From Bacillota bacterium (GTDB lineage Bacteria > Bacillota > Clostridia > Christensenellales > UMGS416), in NCBI GenBank assembly GCA_023398815.1, contig JAEWRW010000031.1, positions 62,001 to 126,000 on the forward strand: 64,000 bases of DNA, given 5' to 3'. Positions within the stretch are counted from its first letter, which is position 1. The number at the start of each line of letters is the position of its first letter. Shown here piece by piece: positions 8,358 to 16,082 of this stretch. A model generated the notes under the pieces. It had not been told where the DNA came from. It did no database searches and saw only the letters and a list, made by a program, of their open reading frames with translations. The translations under genes were made by a program, and so were the position numbers.

Positions 8358-8825
8358 ATGCCACAGGTGACACGGGGCGGCAAATACATCTTCGGCTGGT
8401 CGGCCATTGGCGGCGACCTTGCCGTGACGCTGCCGCCCCAGGCGGTGGAAGAGTACGACATGGTGCGGGAGGGAAGGGTCTACCTCCTCACCGGCAGCGG
8501 CCAGACCGGCGGGTTTGTGGTGACGCGCCGGGGGCTGCTGCTGCGCTCCCACATGGGCAATGTGCTGTGGGATCGCCCCAGCCTCAACGAATACGCTGGT
8601 GCCCCCGGCATCTTTGAGACCGTTCGCGACCGGGGGTGGTGCTGGCTGCCCATTGGGGACGAGGGGCGGCTGACGCTGCGGCTGGACATCCTCCGGGTGC
8701 TGGGCTTGGCACCGGGGCAGCGTCTCCTTGCCATCCGCGCCAGCGACATCGCCTTCTGCATGGGGGCCAAAGGCCCGATCATCGACCGTGCGGCGGCCTA
8801 TCCGGGGAATATTCCGCTTTACTAG
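8358..8825 (+). CDS. AbrB/SpoVT-like duplicated-domain protein
   Basis: A 155-residue protein made of two related halves: residues about 7-55 (IFGWSAIGGDLAVTLPPQAV, then EEYDMVREGRVYLLTGS) and about 92-140 (GWCWLPIGDEGRLTLRLDIL, then GLAPGQRLLAIRAS). Both resemble the swapped-hairpin AbrB/SpoVT fold, in which a strand-turn-strand is followed by a 'GxRV-LL' strand. Start ATG 8358 has AGGAGG 7 nt upstream; an upstream in-frame ATG at 8325 lacks one. A DNA-binding or scaffold role is possible but unproven, since basic residues expected for DNA contact are few. It is monocistronic. Confidence 0.6.
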   Translation: MPQVTRGGKYIFGWSAIGGDLAVTLPPQAVEEYDMVREGRVYLLTGSGQTGGFVVTRRGLLLRSHMGNVLWDRPSLNEYAGAPGIFETVRDRGWCWLPIGDEGRLTLRLDILRVLGLAPGQRLLAIRASDIAFCMGAKGPIIDRAAAYPGNIPLY

Positions 8826-8826
8826 T

Positions 8827-10230
8827 CTATTGTTGGGATGGCTCGGGCGGAGCGAAACGTGCTGCCGTCGCGCCTCCCAGCGCATGGGCCAGTGTGAGTA
8901 GCGTGCCCTCGTCCCAGGGCCGGGACATGAGGTAGCAGCCCACCGGTAAGCCGTTGGCCTGGCGGCCCACCGGCACGGTCAGCGCCGGCCAACCCACAAA
9001 AGGCGCGAGGTTGGTGTACCCAGCCAAGAACACCATGGCGTCCAGCCGGTGCTCGTCAAAAATGCGCCGCAGGTGGGCGGCGGTGTCTACCCGCTCGGCC
9101 AGCGCCGCGCGGTAGGCCGGCTCGGTCAGCCGCCCGCTGGTGTCGCATTCGCAGTCGATGAGGTGACTCTGCCCATAGCGCAGCGCTGGGCGGCCCAGCT
9201 GGCGGTTGCGGGCGATGAGTTCGGCAAGTGTGCCCACCTCGGCGTTGTGGCGGCCCAGGTAGGCGTTGAGGGCGGCCTTAAACTCATAGCGCATGATGGT
9301 GGTGAGCGACCCAGTCGGTGCCAGGTCGGGAACGTCGATGGGTTCCACGCCCAGTCGGCGCAGGCTGGTGAGAAGCTCGTCGCCGTCGCCCTGCTTGGCA
9401 CGGCTGCGGTTGACGCCCACCCGCAAACCCCGGGCGCTGCCAGTCAGGAACTGGCGGTAGTTCGCAACACGGGGAACGGCCACGGTGGCTGGGTCGGCCG
9501 GGTCCTCGCCGGCCAGGGCTTCCAGCAGCAGGGCGGCGTCGGCCACCGTGCGGGCCATGGGGCCGGGTGTGTCCAGCGTGTGGGAGATGGGCACCACGCC
9601 GCCGCGGCTCACAAGCCCCAGCGTTGGTTTCAGCCCCACGATGCCGTTGCGCTGGCTGGGAGCCAGGATGGAGCCGCCCGTCTCGGTGCCCACGGCTACG
9701 GCGCAGAGGTTGGCCGCCACCGCCACCGCCGACCCGGCACTGCTGCCATAGGGGCTCTCGTCCCGCTTATAGGGGCAGACCGCCTGCCCGCCCACGGCAC
9801 TGTACCCGCCGGGCATGCCCTGGGTCATGTAGTTGGCAAACTCGGTGAGATTGGCCTTGCCCAGCACCACCGCGCCGGCTTGCCGCAGGCGTGTCACCAG
9901 CGGTGCGTCTGCTTCGGCATAGTGGTCGGCCAAGGCCAGCGCACCGGCGGTGGTGTGCTGGTGGTCACCTGTGTCGATGTTGTCCTTGAGCAGCACCGGG
10001 ATGCCGTGCAGTGGCCCACATGTCCGCCCGACGGCCCTCTCCCGGTCCATTTGCCCGGCGATGGCGTCGGCGTCGGGGTTCCACTGGAGCACGGCGTGCA
10101 GCCCGTCAGGGCCCACGTCCAGCTGGGCCACCCGTTCGCCATAGGCGGCCACCAGAGCCCGGGCGGTCAGCTCACCCGCCTCCATGACCCGGCGCAGGGT
10201 GTCAATGGTGGCTTCCTTCACGTCAACCAT
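8827..10230 (-). CDS. amidase signature family hydrolase
   Basis: A 467-residue amidase with the complete Ser-cisSer-Lys triad region: LLKDNIDT (Lys about residue 78), SPYGSSAGSAVAVAAN (cis-Ser about 153) and GTETGGSILAPS (nucleophilic Ser about 177). The closest general type is the GatA/AmiC-like family. There is no GatB or GatC nearby, so it is unlikely to be the tRNA amidotransferase; it probably hydrolyses a small amide or peptide. Start ATG 10230 follows GGGAGG; the frame is open another 104 codons upstream but that part is non-coding in composition. Confidence 0.85.
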   Translation of the reverse strand: MVDVKEATIDTLRRVMEAGELTARALVAAYGERVAQLDVGPDGLHAVLQWNPDADAIAGQMDRERAVGRTCGPLHGIPVLLKDNIDTGDHQHTTAGALALADHYAEADAPLVTRLRQAGAVVLGKANLTEFANYMTQGMPGGYSAVGGQAVCPYKRDESPYGSSAGSAVAVAANLCAVAVGTETGGSILAPSQRNGIVGLKPTLGLVSRGGVVPISHTLDTPGPMARTVADAALLLEALAGEDPADPATVAVPRVANYRQFLTGSARGLRVGVNRSRAKQGDGDELLTSLRRLGVEPIDVPDLAPTGSLTTIMRYEFKAALNAYLGRHNAEVGTLAELIARNRQLGRPALRYGQSHLIDCECDTSGRLTEPAYRAALAERVDTAAHLRRIFDEHRLDAMVFLAGYTNLAPFVGWPALTVPVGRQANGLPVGCYLMSRPWDEGTLLTLAHALGGATAARFAPPEPSQQ

Positions 10231-10334
10231 CGTGGTTCCTCCCGATGCGTTCTTTCTGTGGTTTGCCCATGGAGGTAGTGTCATGCGTGTTGTTGCATAC
10301 CCTTCGTCTTTCGTGCGGTACCTTCCTGCCAGAG

Positions 10335-10433
10335 AATGAAAATCGGTCGGCGACCTGTGCGCCGACCGATTCGTAAAAACCTGTACAAGCTGTCCAAATC
10401 GAGAATGCCGCATCAGTGGCATCCGCGAATGGG
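10335..10433 (-). repeat. modular structured element, copy 1 (short)
   Basis: Lies between the serine acetyltransferase stop and the amidase, read on the minus strand. A small P1-like hairpin (ATGCC/GGCAT near 10405-10424) is followed by the linker GATTTGGACAGCTTGTACAG and P2 at 10341-10371, a perfect 12-bp stem closing the loop CACAGGT. Downstream modules are not evident. Linker wording (GGACAGCTTGT) is closest to copy 6. Confidence 0.6.
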
Positions 10434-11390
10434 TCAGATGACCCAATCTCCCAGATCGGGATTGTAGCCGCCGTTCTTGATGACCAGTGACGGCTGCGCG
10501 CCGTAGATGGTGGAGTTGGCCGGCACCGAGTGGGTCAGCCACACGTTGCCGCCGATGACCGAATCGTGGCCGATGGTCGTCTGCCCTCCCAGGATCGTCG
10601 CGCCGGCGTAGATGACCACATTGTCCTCAATGTTGGGGTGGCGCTTCACGCCCTTGACCGGGTTGCCACTCTCGTCGGTCTGGAAGCTCTTGGCCCCCAG
10701 CGTCACACCCTGGTAGAGTTTCACGTGCTCGCCGATGACACACGTCTCGCCAATGACGACGCCGGTGCCGTGGTCGATGAAGAAGTAGCGCCCGATCGTG
10801 GCACCGGGGTGGATGTCGATGCCTGTGAGCCGGTGGGCGTACTCGCTCATCACCCGGGGTAGCAGCGGCACGCCGGCACGGTAAAGCTCGTGGGCGATGC
10901 GGTGGATGCTGATGGCCTCCAGCGACGGGTAGCTCAGCAGAATCTCCTCCAGCGACCGGGCGGCGGGGTCGCCGTCGTAGGCTGCCTGCAGGTCGGTCTG
11001 CAGCACCTCCCGCAGGGCGGGCAGGCCTTCCATCAGCGCCACGGTGATGTCGTTGGCGCGATCCACACATTTGGTGCAGTCGTCCGCTTCCGTCTCCCGG
11101 TGGGTGCAGCTGTTGACCAGTGCCTGCTCGATGAGCTCGTTGAGCTCTATGGCGGATAGTCGCAGGCTGTTGCCCACCACCGTGCGGATGTGATCCTCGT
11201 TGATGGGGTATTTCTCAAACACGCCGGGCAGCAGCGCCGTACGCAGCCCCTGCAGGGCCCGCAGCGTCCGCTCCTTGGCGGCGAAGTCCAGCATTTTATC
11301 CTTGAAGTAGTACTCGCGGTTCTGCTCTTCCAGCCGCGCGGCCACGCCGGACGACTTGCCGTCCAGCCATTTGGTCAGCTTCATGTCCAT
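10434..11390 (-). CDS. cysE: serine O-acetyltransferase, long form
   Basis: Makes O-acetylserine from serine and acetyl-CoA for cysteine synthesis. It has 318 residues with an N-terminal helical domain (to about 175) and a left-handed beta-helix of hexapeptide repeats (about 185-300): GIDIHPGATIGRYFFIDHGT, GVVIGETCVIGEHVKLYQGV, then GHDSVIGGNVWLTHSVPANS. The catalytic His-Asp region (EYAHRLTGIDIHPG, FIDHGTG) is intact. The N-terminal domain also holds a CTHRETEADDCTKCVDRAND cysteine cluster, as in the EpsC-like anaerobe form. ATG 11390 is chosen; ATG 11384 has better spacing to GGAAG and is also possible. Confidence 0.9.
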   Translation of the reverse strand: MDMKLTKWLDGKSSGVAARLEEQNREYYFKDKMLDFAAKERTLRALQGLRTALLPGVFEKYPINEDHIRTVVGNSLRLSAIELNELIEQALVNSCTHRETEADDCTKCVDRANDITVALMEGLPALREVLQTDLQAAYDGDPAARSLEEILLSYPSLEAISIHRIAHELYRAGVPLLPRVMSEYAHRLTGIDIHPGATIGRYFFIDHGTGVVIGETCVIGEHVKLYQGVTLGAKSFQTDESGNPVKGVKRHPNIEDNVVIYAGATILGGQTTIGHDSVIGGNVWLTHSVPANSTIYGAQPSLVIKNGGYNPDLGDWVI

Positions 11391-11461
11391 CACTTCCTGC
11401 TAAATACTATAACATTGCTCGGAAATGGTTGCAACGGGGACATGGTGGCGTCGGTGGCCGT

Positions 11462-12367
11462 CTAGACCAGCCGCCAGGCCTCGTCAAGGAAGCGCAGACA
11501 GCCGGCCAGCACCACGTCGGGGTCCTCCTCCGGCGTGGGTTTCACTTCAAAGCTCAGCATGGGCGGGTTGGCGGTGTTGAGGTAGCCAATGTCGAGGAGC
11601 GCACGCAGAAATTCCACGAGATCGGCCTGCCCGTTGGCACTTTGGGGGAAGCCGAAGCGCGGGTGGTTGTCGCCGTAGCTGGGGCAACCGGGGGTGACGA
11701 CGGCATTGCCGATGTGCACGTGGGTGATGTAATCGCGCACGGGGTAGACCGACTGAGCCACCGTCTCGCCGATCAACGGGAAGTGGCTCAAGTCAATGAG
11801 CAGGCCGAAGTTGTCGTGGTCGCGGCGCACGTCCTGGGCAAAGCGCAGGGCAAGCGCGGTCGGGCCGATCAGGCTCTTCTTGTCCACGTCGTAGTCGAAC
11901 ACCTCCAGCTCCACCCGGATGCCCTTGGGGGCCGCGTGGGCACAGAGGGCGCGGGTGGTGGCAAGCAGCGCCTGGTAGGCTTCTTCCTTCGTTTCCTCCT
12001 GCCACTTGCCACTGAGGAACGCGAAGCCTTTCGCGCCCAGCTCTTCCGCCTCGTCGACGCCGGCGAGCAAGGAGGCCAGCGCCTTCTGGCGGCCCTCCTC
12101 ATCGAGGTCGTTGGGGTTGAGGCCGGTCGTCAGGAGCCGTGGCGACGCGCCGTAGCCCACGGCAATGCCGGACTGGGCCAACAGTGAGGCTACGCGGGCG
12201 CGGGCGGCGGGGTTCTTCACCCAGGCCACCTCCACAGCGGTGAAGGCGGGGTTGGTCAGAATGCGCTTGAGCGGCCCCTCAATGTCGCCGGTGCCGCCCA
12301 TGGTGGCGGGGTAGCTCATGAAGGCGATGGTGCCCAGTTTCATGTAGTGGTGCAGCGGTTTATCCAT
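11462..12367 (-). CDS. sugar-phosphate isomerase/epimerase-like TIM-barrel protein
   Basis: A 301-residue xylose-isomerase-like TIM barrel (AP endonuclease 2 superfamily). Metal-ligand style segments are visible: RVELEVFDYD (Glu about 147-149), LLIDLSHFPLIGE (Asp/His about 188-191), ITHVHIGNAV (His about 212-214) and SFEVKPT near the C-terminus. Its start overlaps the glycosidase gene by 8 nt, so the two are translated together. It probably isomerises or epimerises the sugar released by that hydrolase; the exact substrate is unknown. Confidence 0.78.
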   Translation of the reverse strand: MDKPLHHYMKLGTIAFMSYPATMGGTGDIEGPLKRILTNPAFTAVEVAWVKNPAARARVASLLAQSGIAVGYGASPRLLTTGLNPNDLDEEGRQKALASLLAGVDEAEELGAKGFAFLSGKWQEETKEEAYQALLATTRALCAHAAPKGIRVELEVFDYDVDKKSLIGPTALALRFAQDVRRDHDNFGLLIDLSHFPLIGETVAQSVYPVRDYITHVHIGNAVVTPGCPSYGDNHPRFGFPQSANGQADLVEFLRALLDIGYLNTANPPMLSFEVKPTPEEDPDVVLAGCLRFLDEAWRLV

Positions 12368-14417
12368 GACTGTTCTCCTGTGTTTTCTTTGTCGTGCAGG
12401 TCACTTCCAGCATCTCCCATACCTCCAGCCGCTCCAGGGTGGCGTGCAGCAGGGTGCCGTCCTGCCACCAGTCCACCCCACCCCCGCCGATGCGGGCGCG
12501 CACGGCGCGCACGGTCTGGCCGGGGGCCAACCGCAGGGTGACGGACAGGTTTTGGAGCGGCGTGACCGCCGCCAGGGGCCGCTGGCCCACGCCGTTCACA
12601 AGGTGCAGCAGCGTATGGTTCCCCCGCCGCCACAGCGAGGAGGACAGCCCCGGCAGCAGCGGGGCCCACAGCACCCGCCGGTCGCCCAGCAGCAGGCCCA
12701 TGGCGTTGGTGAGGAGCTGCAGGTGGTCAGCCAGGCGGTACTGGCCGATGAGCCGCCCGGCCTCCATCGCCAGGGTGAGCACCTGCCCCTGCCCGTGGCC
12801 CCGCAGGGTAATGAGCGGCAGGTCGGTGCGGGGGGTGGGGAGACTCGCCCGTTCGGGCGGTGCGCCCACGCCGTCGGGCGGGGCGAAGGGGGGCACCAGC
12901 GTGGCCAGGGCTTCGGTGTCGCCGCTCTGCGCGCCGTACATCACCGTGCCCCGCAGGGCCAGCAGCCCCACGTCCTCAAATTTACGCTCCAGCGCGGCGT
13001 TGCGCCGCTCCAGCCTGAGGTAGCTGGCCGTCAGCGGTTCGCTGCGGGTGAAGGGCCCCTGCCAGCCGGTGAGGGGCGCGAGCAGTGCCATCGTGGCGGG
13101 GTCGGTGCTCTCCGCCAGGAGCCGCCCGCCGCCGGCCACATAAGCCGCCAGGGCTGTCGCGCCGGGTTCATCGAGCGGGAAGCCATCGGGTAGCACCACC
13201 ACCGGGTAGGGGGCCAGCGCCGTGCGGTTGAGCTGGTGGCGATCGAGCACCGCCCAGGGCAGCTGGCCGGTGGTTAGGGCTTCGGCCCAACCCTCGGCGG
13301 AGGCCTGCCCGTGCCACAACAAGGCAACCTGTGGCACCTCCCGTGCGCCTTCCATGGCCTCCTCGGCCCGCGCCACGTCCTGGTTTACTTCGCCAATGGT
13401 GCGCAGCAGGCGCTTGTCCTCCATGGTGCGCTCAAAGCCGGTGACCGAGTGCCACAGCGTGCCGCCATTGGCGGGCACTTGGCTCATCCACCAGCGGTAC
13501 TCGGCGGCGGGGAGCCCGGTGTGCCGCCAGTCCATGCCGGGGCAGGAGTGGATGATGCCCATGGGCTTGGGGTGGCCGGGGAGTCGCCGCCCGAGCTTGA
13601 CATGCAGGGCGGGCTTGTGGGCAGCGGGCAGGTCCTGCCAACCCAGGGAGAGCACGTCCTGCGCCTCCACACACAGCACATCTGCGGTGGCGTAGCGGTC
13701 ACGCAGGTTTTCGTTGGGGTCGTGGGTGTTGAAGTACAGGAGCATGGGCACATCGGGCCGGCAGTCCTTCAGCGTGCGGTAGAGGCCCTCCACATTGCTG
13801 CGGATGCAGCGGGAGCCCCAGTCCGGCGCCAGCGCGGCGCGGTCGGCAGGCAGCTCCCGGCCATAGGCCTCGCGGTAGCGGGCGCGGCAGCCGTCGCATA
13901 GGCAATGCTCATAGTGGGGGGCGTTGAGAAACACGCCATCCAGCGGGTAGTCGCTCATGGCCTCCCGCAGCACGGGCTGGGCCACGGCCTCGTTGCGGTA
14001 GCCGCCGTTGAGGCAGGTGGAAAGCAGCAGCGACCAGGGCCCCATGCGGTCCCGGCCGTAGACGACGGGCTTGCGCTCGGCGTCGCGTACGAACCACTGG
14101 GGACGCTGTTGGAAGACGACGTCATCGGTCTTGCTGAAATCGAACCGCGCCACCACGCGGATGCCGCGCTTGTGGCATTCCTCCACCAGACGGCCCAGCA
14201 GGTCAAAGTCTGCCGGCAGATATTCGTTGATGTGGTGGAAGGGCACCCGGCTGGGGTACCAGGCATAGATGCCGCCCACGTTGGTGACGAGCACATTGCA
14301 GCCCAGCGCCTCGGTGTCGTGGGCGATCTGTGCCGGGTCCATGAGTGGGGTGTCCTTCACTTGCAGGTTGGTCTGCAGCACCCGCAGGGGGCGTTGCCAC
14401 CAGGGTTGTTCGGCCAT
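12360..14417 (-). CDS. putative glycoside hydrolase, TIM barrel with trimerisation-like domain
   Basis: A 685-residue predicted cytoplasmic enzyme (no signal peptide). Residues 1-330 look like a glycosidase TIM barrel of the type called hypothetical glycosyl hydrolase 6 (VLVTNVGGIYAWYPSRVPFH, VVARFDFSK, DGVFLNAPHYEHCLCDGC). Residues about 370-500 resemble the beta-galactosidase trimerisation domain, and a beta-rich tail follows. It begins 10 nt after the exonuclease III stop, with its GAGGAGG site overlapping that stop, and is coupled to the isomerase-like gene downstream. Linkage specificity cannot be assigned. Confidence 0.65.
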   Translation of the reverse strand: MAEQPWWQRPLRVLQTNLQVKDTPLMDPAQIAHDTEALGCNVLVTNVGGIYAWYPSRVPFHHINEYLPADFDLLGRLVEECHKRGIRVVARFDFSKTDDVVFQQRPQWFVRDAERKPVVYGRDRMGPWSLLLSTCLNGGYRNEAVAQPVLREAMSDYPLDGVFLNAPHYEHCLCDGCRARYREAYGRELPADRAALAPDWGSRCIRSNVEGLYRTLKDCRPDVPMLLYFNTHDPNENLRDRYATADVLCVEAQDVLSLGWQDLPAAHKPALHVKLGRRLPGHPKPMGIIHSCPGMDWRHTGLPAAEYRWWMSQVPANGGTLWHSVTGFERTMEDKRLLRTIGEVNQDVARAEEAMEGAREVPQVALLWHGQASAEGWAEALTTGQLPWAVLDRHQLNRTALAPYPVVVLPDGFPLDEPGATALAAYVAGGGRLLAESTDPATMALLAPLTGWQGPFTRSEPLTASYLRLERRNAALERKFEDVGLLALRGTVMYGAQSGDTEALATLVPPFAPPDGVGAPPERASLPTPRTDLPLITLRGHGQGQVLTLAMEAGRLIGQYRLADHLQLLTNAMGLLLGDRRVLWAPLLPGLSSSLWRRGNHTLLHLVNGVGQRPLAAVTPLQNLSVTLRLAPGQTVRAVRARIGGGGVDWWQDGTLLHATLERLEVWEMLEVTCTTKKTQENSHG

Positions 14418-14427
14418 GGGTTCCTCC

Positions 14428-15186
14428 TCAGTCGATGGTCAGCTCCACCGGGCAGTGGTCACTGCCCAGCACGTCGGCGTGGATCACGCTGTCCCGCACG
14501 CGGGGCAGCAGCCGGTCGCTCACCACAAAGTAGTCAATGCGCCAGCCGGTGTTGCGCTCCCGCGCCTTGAACATGTAGCTCCACCAGGTGTAGGCGTCCT
14601 TGCGGTCGGGGTACAGGCTGCGGAAGCTATCGGCGAAGCCGCTGGCCAAGAGCTCGGTCATCTTGCCCCGCTCCTGGGGGGTGAAGCCCGCGTTCTTCAC
14701 GTTGGATTTGGCGTTCTTGATGTCGATCTCCTGGTGGGCGACGTTGAGGTCGCCGCAGAGGATGATTGGTTTCTTTTGGTCGAGGGCCAGGAGGTAGGCA
14801 CGGAAGTCATCCTCCCACTGCATGCGGTAATCGAGCCGCGCCAGCTCCTGCTGGGAGTTGGGGGTGTAGCAGCACACGAGGTAATGGCCGTCGTACTCCG
14901 CGGTGATGACGCGGCCCTCGTTGTCGTGGGCCTCCATGCCGATCCCGTAGGTGACAGAAAGAGGTTCTTCCTTGCTGAAGATTGCCGTGCCGGAGTAACC
15001 CTTTTTGACCGCGCTGTTCCAGTACACATGGTAGCCGGAGAAATCGAAGTCGGCAGCCTGCTCGGGCTGGAGCTTGGTCTCCTGCAGGCAGAAGGCGTCG
15101 GCGTCCATCTGCCGGAAGAAATCAAAGAACCCCTTGTTGGCGCAGGCCCGCAGGCCGTTGACGTTCCAGGAGATGATCTTGCGCAT
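14428..15186 (-). CDS. xth: exodeoxyribonuclease III
   Basis: AP endonuclease and 3'-5' exonuclease of base excision repair; 252 residues. The fold signature is complete: KIISWNVNGLRA (Asn 7 region), FCLQETKLQPEQA (catalytic Glu about 34), CGDLNVAHQEIDI (Asp/Asn about 147-149) and GSDHCPVELTID at the C-terminus (catalytic His about 245). Start ATG 15186 follows AGGGGG. A TATACT -10 lies at 15226-15231 on the minus strand. It is the first gene of an operon with two sugar genes, an odd functional mix. Confidence 0.93.
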   Translation of the reverse strand: MRKIISWNVNGLRACANKGFFDFFRQMDADAFCLQETKLQPEQAADFDFSGYHVYWNSAVKKGYSGTAIFSKEEPLSVTYGIGMEAHDNEGRVITAEYDGHYLVCCYTPNSQQELARLDYRMQWEDDFRAYLLALDQKKPIILCGDLNVAHQEIDIKNAKSNVKNAGFTPQERGKMTELLASGFADSFRSLYPDRKDAYTWWSYMFKARERNTGWRIDYFVVSDRLLPRVRDSVIHADVLGSDHCPVELTID

Positions 15187-15293
15187 GGCGTGTCCCCCTT
15201 CACCCGCGGGGCGGGCGTTTTCCTCAGTATACCATAGATCAGCAGGCGGGGCAGGGCCACACGAGCGGTGTATATACCAGTGTGGGCCGTCGC

Positions 15294-15347
15294 CATCATT
15301 TTTCATCATTTTTGCCCCGTTGGCTCATCATTTTCCTTCGGTATGCT
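15294..15347 (+). promoter_or_regulatory. direct repeats and promoter before the ABC/two-component operon
   Basis: CATCATTTTT occurs at 15294 and 15304, and CATCATTTTC at 15326: offsets of 10 and 22 bp, i.e. in phase on the helix. A -10-like TATGCT is at 15342-15347, with only a weak -35 (TTGGCT, 15320-15325, 16-bp spacer) that the third repeat abuts. This is the usual layout of an OmpR-type activator site, and such a regulator is encoded in this operon (19933-20622). Confidence 0.6.
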
Positions 15348-15374
15348 GGTGCCACAACCAAAAGGAGACGCAGC

Positions 15375-16082
15375 ATGAAAGAGTCATACATTTCATTTGA
15401 AAACGTCACCAAGGAATACCGCATGGGCGAGGTGAGCATCGCCGCGCTGGCAGGGGTGAACTTCACAATCGAGCGGGGGGAGCTGGCCATCGTGGCCGGG
15501 GCCAGCGGCGCGGGCAAGAGCACGGTGCTCAACATCCTGGGCGGCATGGACACCCCCACCGGCGGGCAGGTGCGGGTGGATGGCCGGTTGGTCAGCGGCT
15601 TCAGCCCCCGGGAGCTCACGACCTACCGGCGGGAGGATATCGGCTTCGTCTTCCAGTTTTACAACCTGGTGGGCAACCTGACGGCGCTGGAGAATGTGGA
15701 GCTGGCAGTGGAGATCTGCCGGCAGCCCTTCCCCCCGCGAGAGACGCTGGAGCGGGTGGGGCTTGCCCACCGGGTGGATAACTTCCCGGGCCAACTCTCC
15801 GGCGGGGAGCAGCAGCGCGTGGCCATTGCCCGGGCGCTCGCCAAGAACCCGAAGCTGCTGCTGTGCGATGAGCCCACCGGGGCGCTTGACTACAACACCG
15901 GCCGCGCCGTGCTCAAGCTCCTGCAGGACACCTGCCGCAGCACGGGCATGACGGTGGTGCTCATCACCCACAACCTGGCCATTGCCCCCATGGGCGACCG
16001 CGTCATTGGGATGCGCAACGGCCTGGTGCAAAGCATGGAACGGAACCTCCACCCCACCCCGGTGGAGGAGATCGCGTGGTGA
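15375..16082 (+). CDS. ABC transporter ATP-binding protein, MacB/LolD type
   Basis: A 235-residue ATPase with Walker A GASGAGKST (about residue 41), Q-loop FVFQFYNLVGNLTALENVEL, signature LSGGEQQRVAIARAL (about 142) and Walker B LLLCDEPTGALD. The 'PTGALD' wording and the partner permease place it with the MacB/LolD/BceA class, which drives extrusion or mechanotransmission rather than import. Start ATG 15375 follows AAAGGAG. The permease GTG start lies 6 nt inside its 3' end. Confidence 0.9.
   Translation: MKESYISFENVTKEYRMGEVSIAALAGVNFTIERGELAIVAGASGAGKSTVLNILGGMDTPTGGQVRVDGRLVSGFSPRELTTYRREDIGFVFQFYNLVGNLTALENVELAVEICRQPFPPRETLERVGLAHRVDNFPGQLSGGEQQRVAIARALAKNPKLLLCDEPTGALDYNTGRAVLKLLQDTCRSTGMTVVLITHNLAIAPMGDRVIGMRNGLVQSMERNLHPTPVEEIAW

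Noticed and set aside
10231..10542. Upstream extension of the amidase by 104 codons
   Set aside because: The extension runs through element copy 1 and into the serine acetyltransferase gene; ATG 10230 has a strong binding site and gives the normal family N-terminus.
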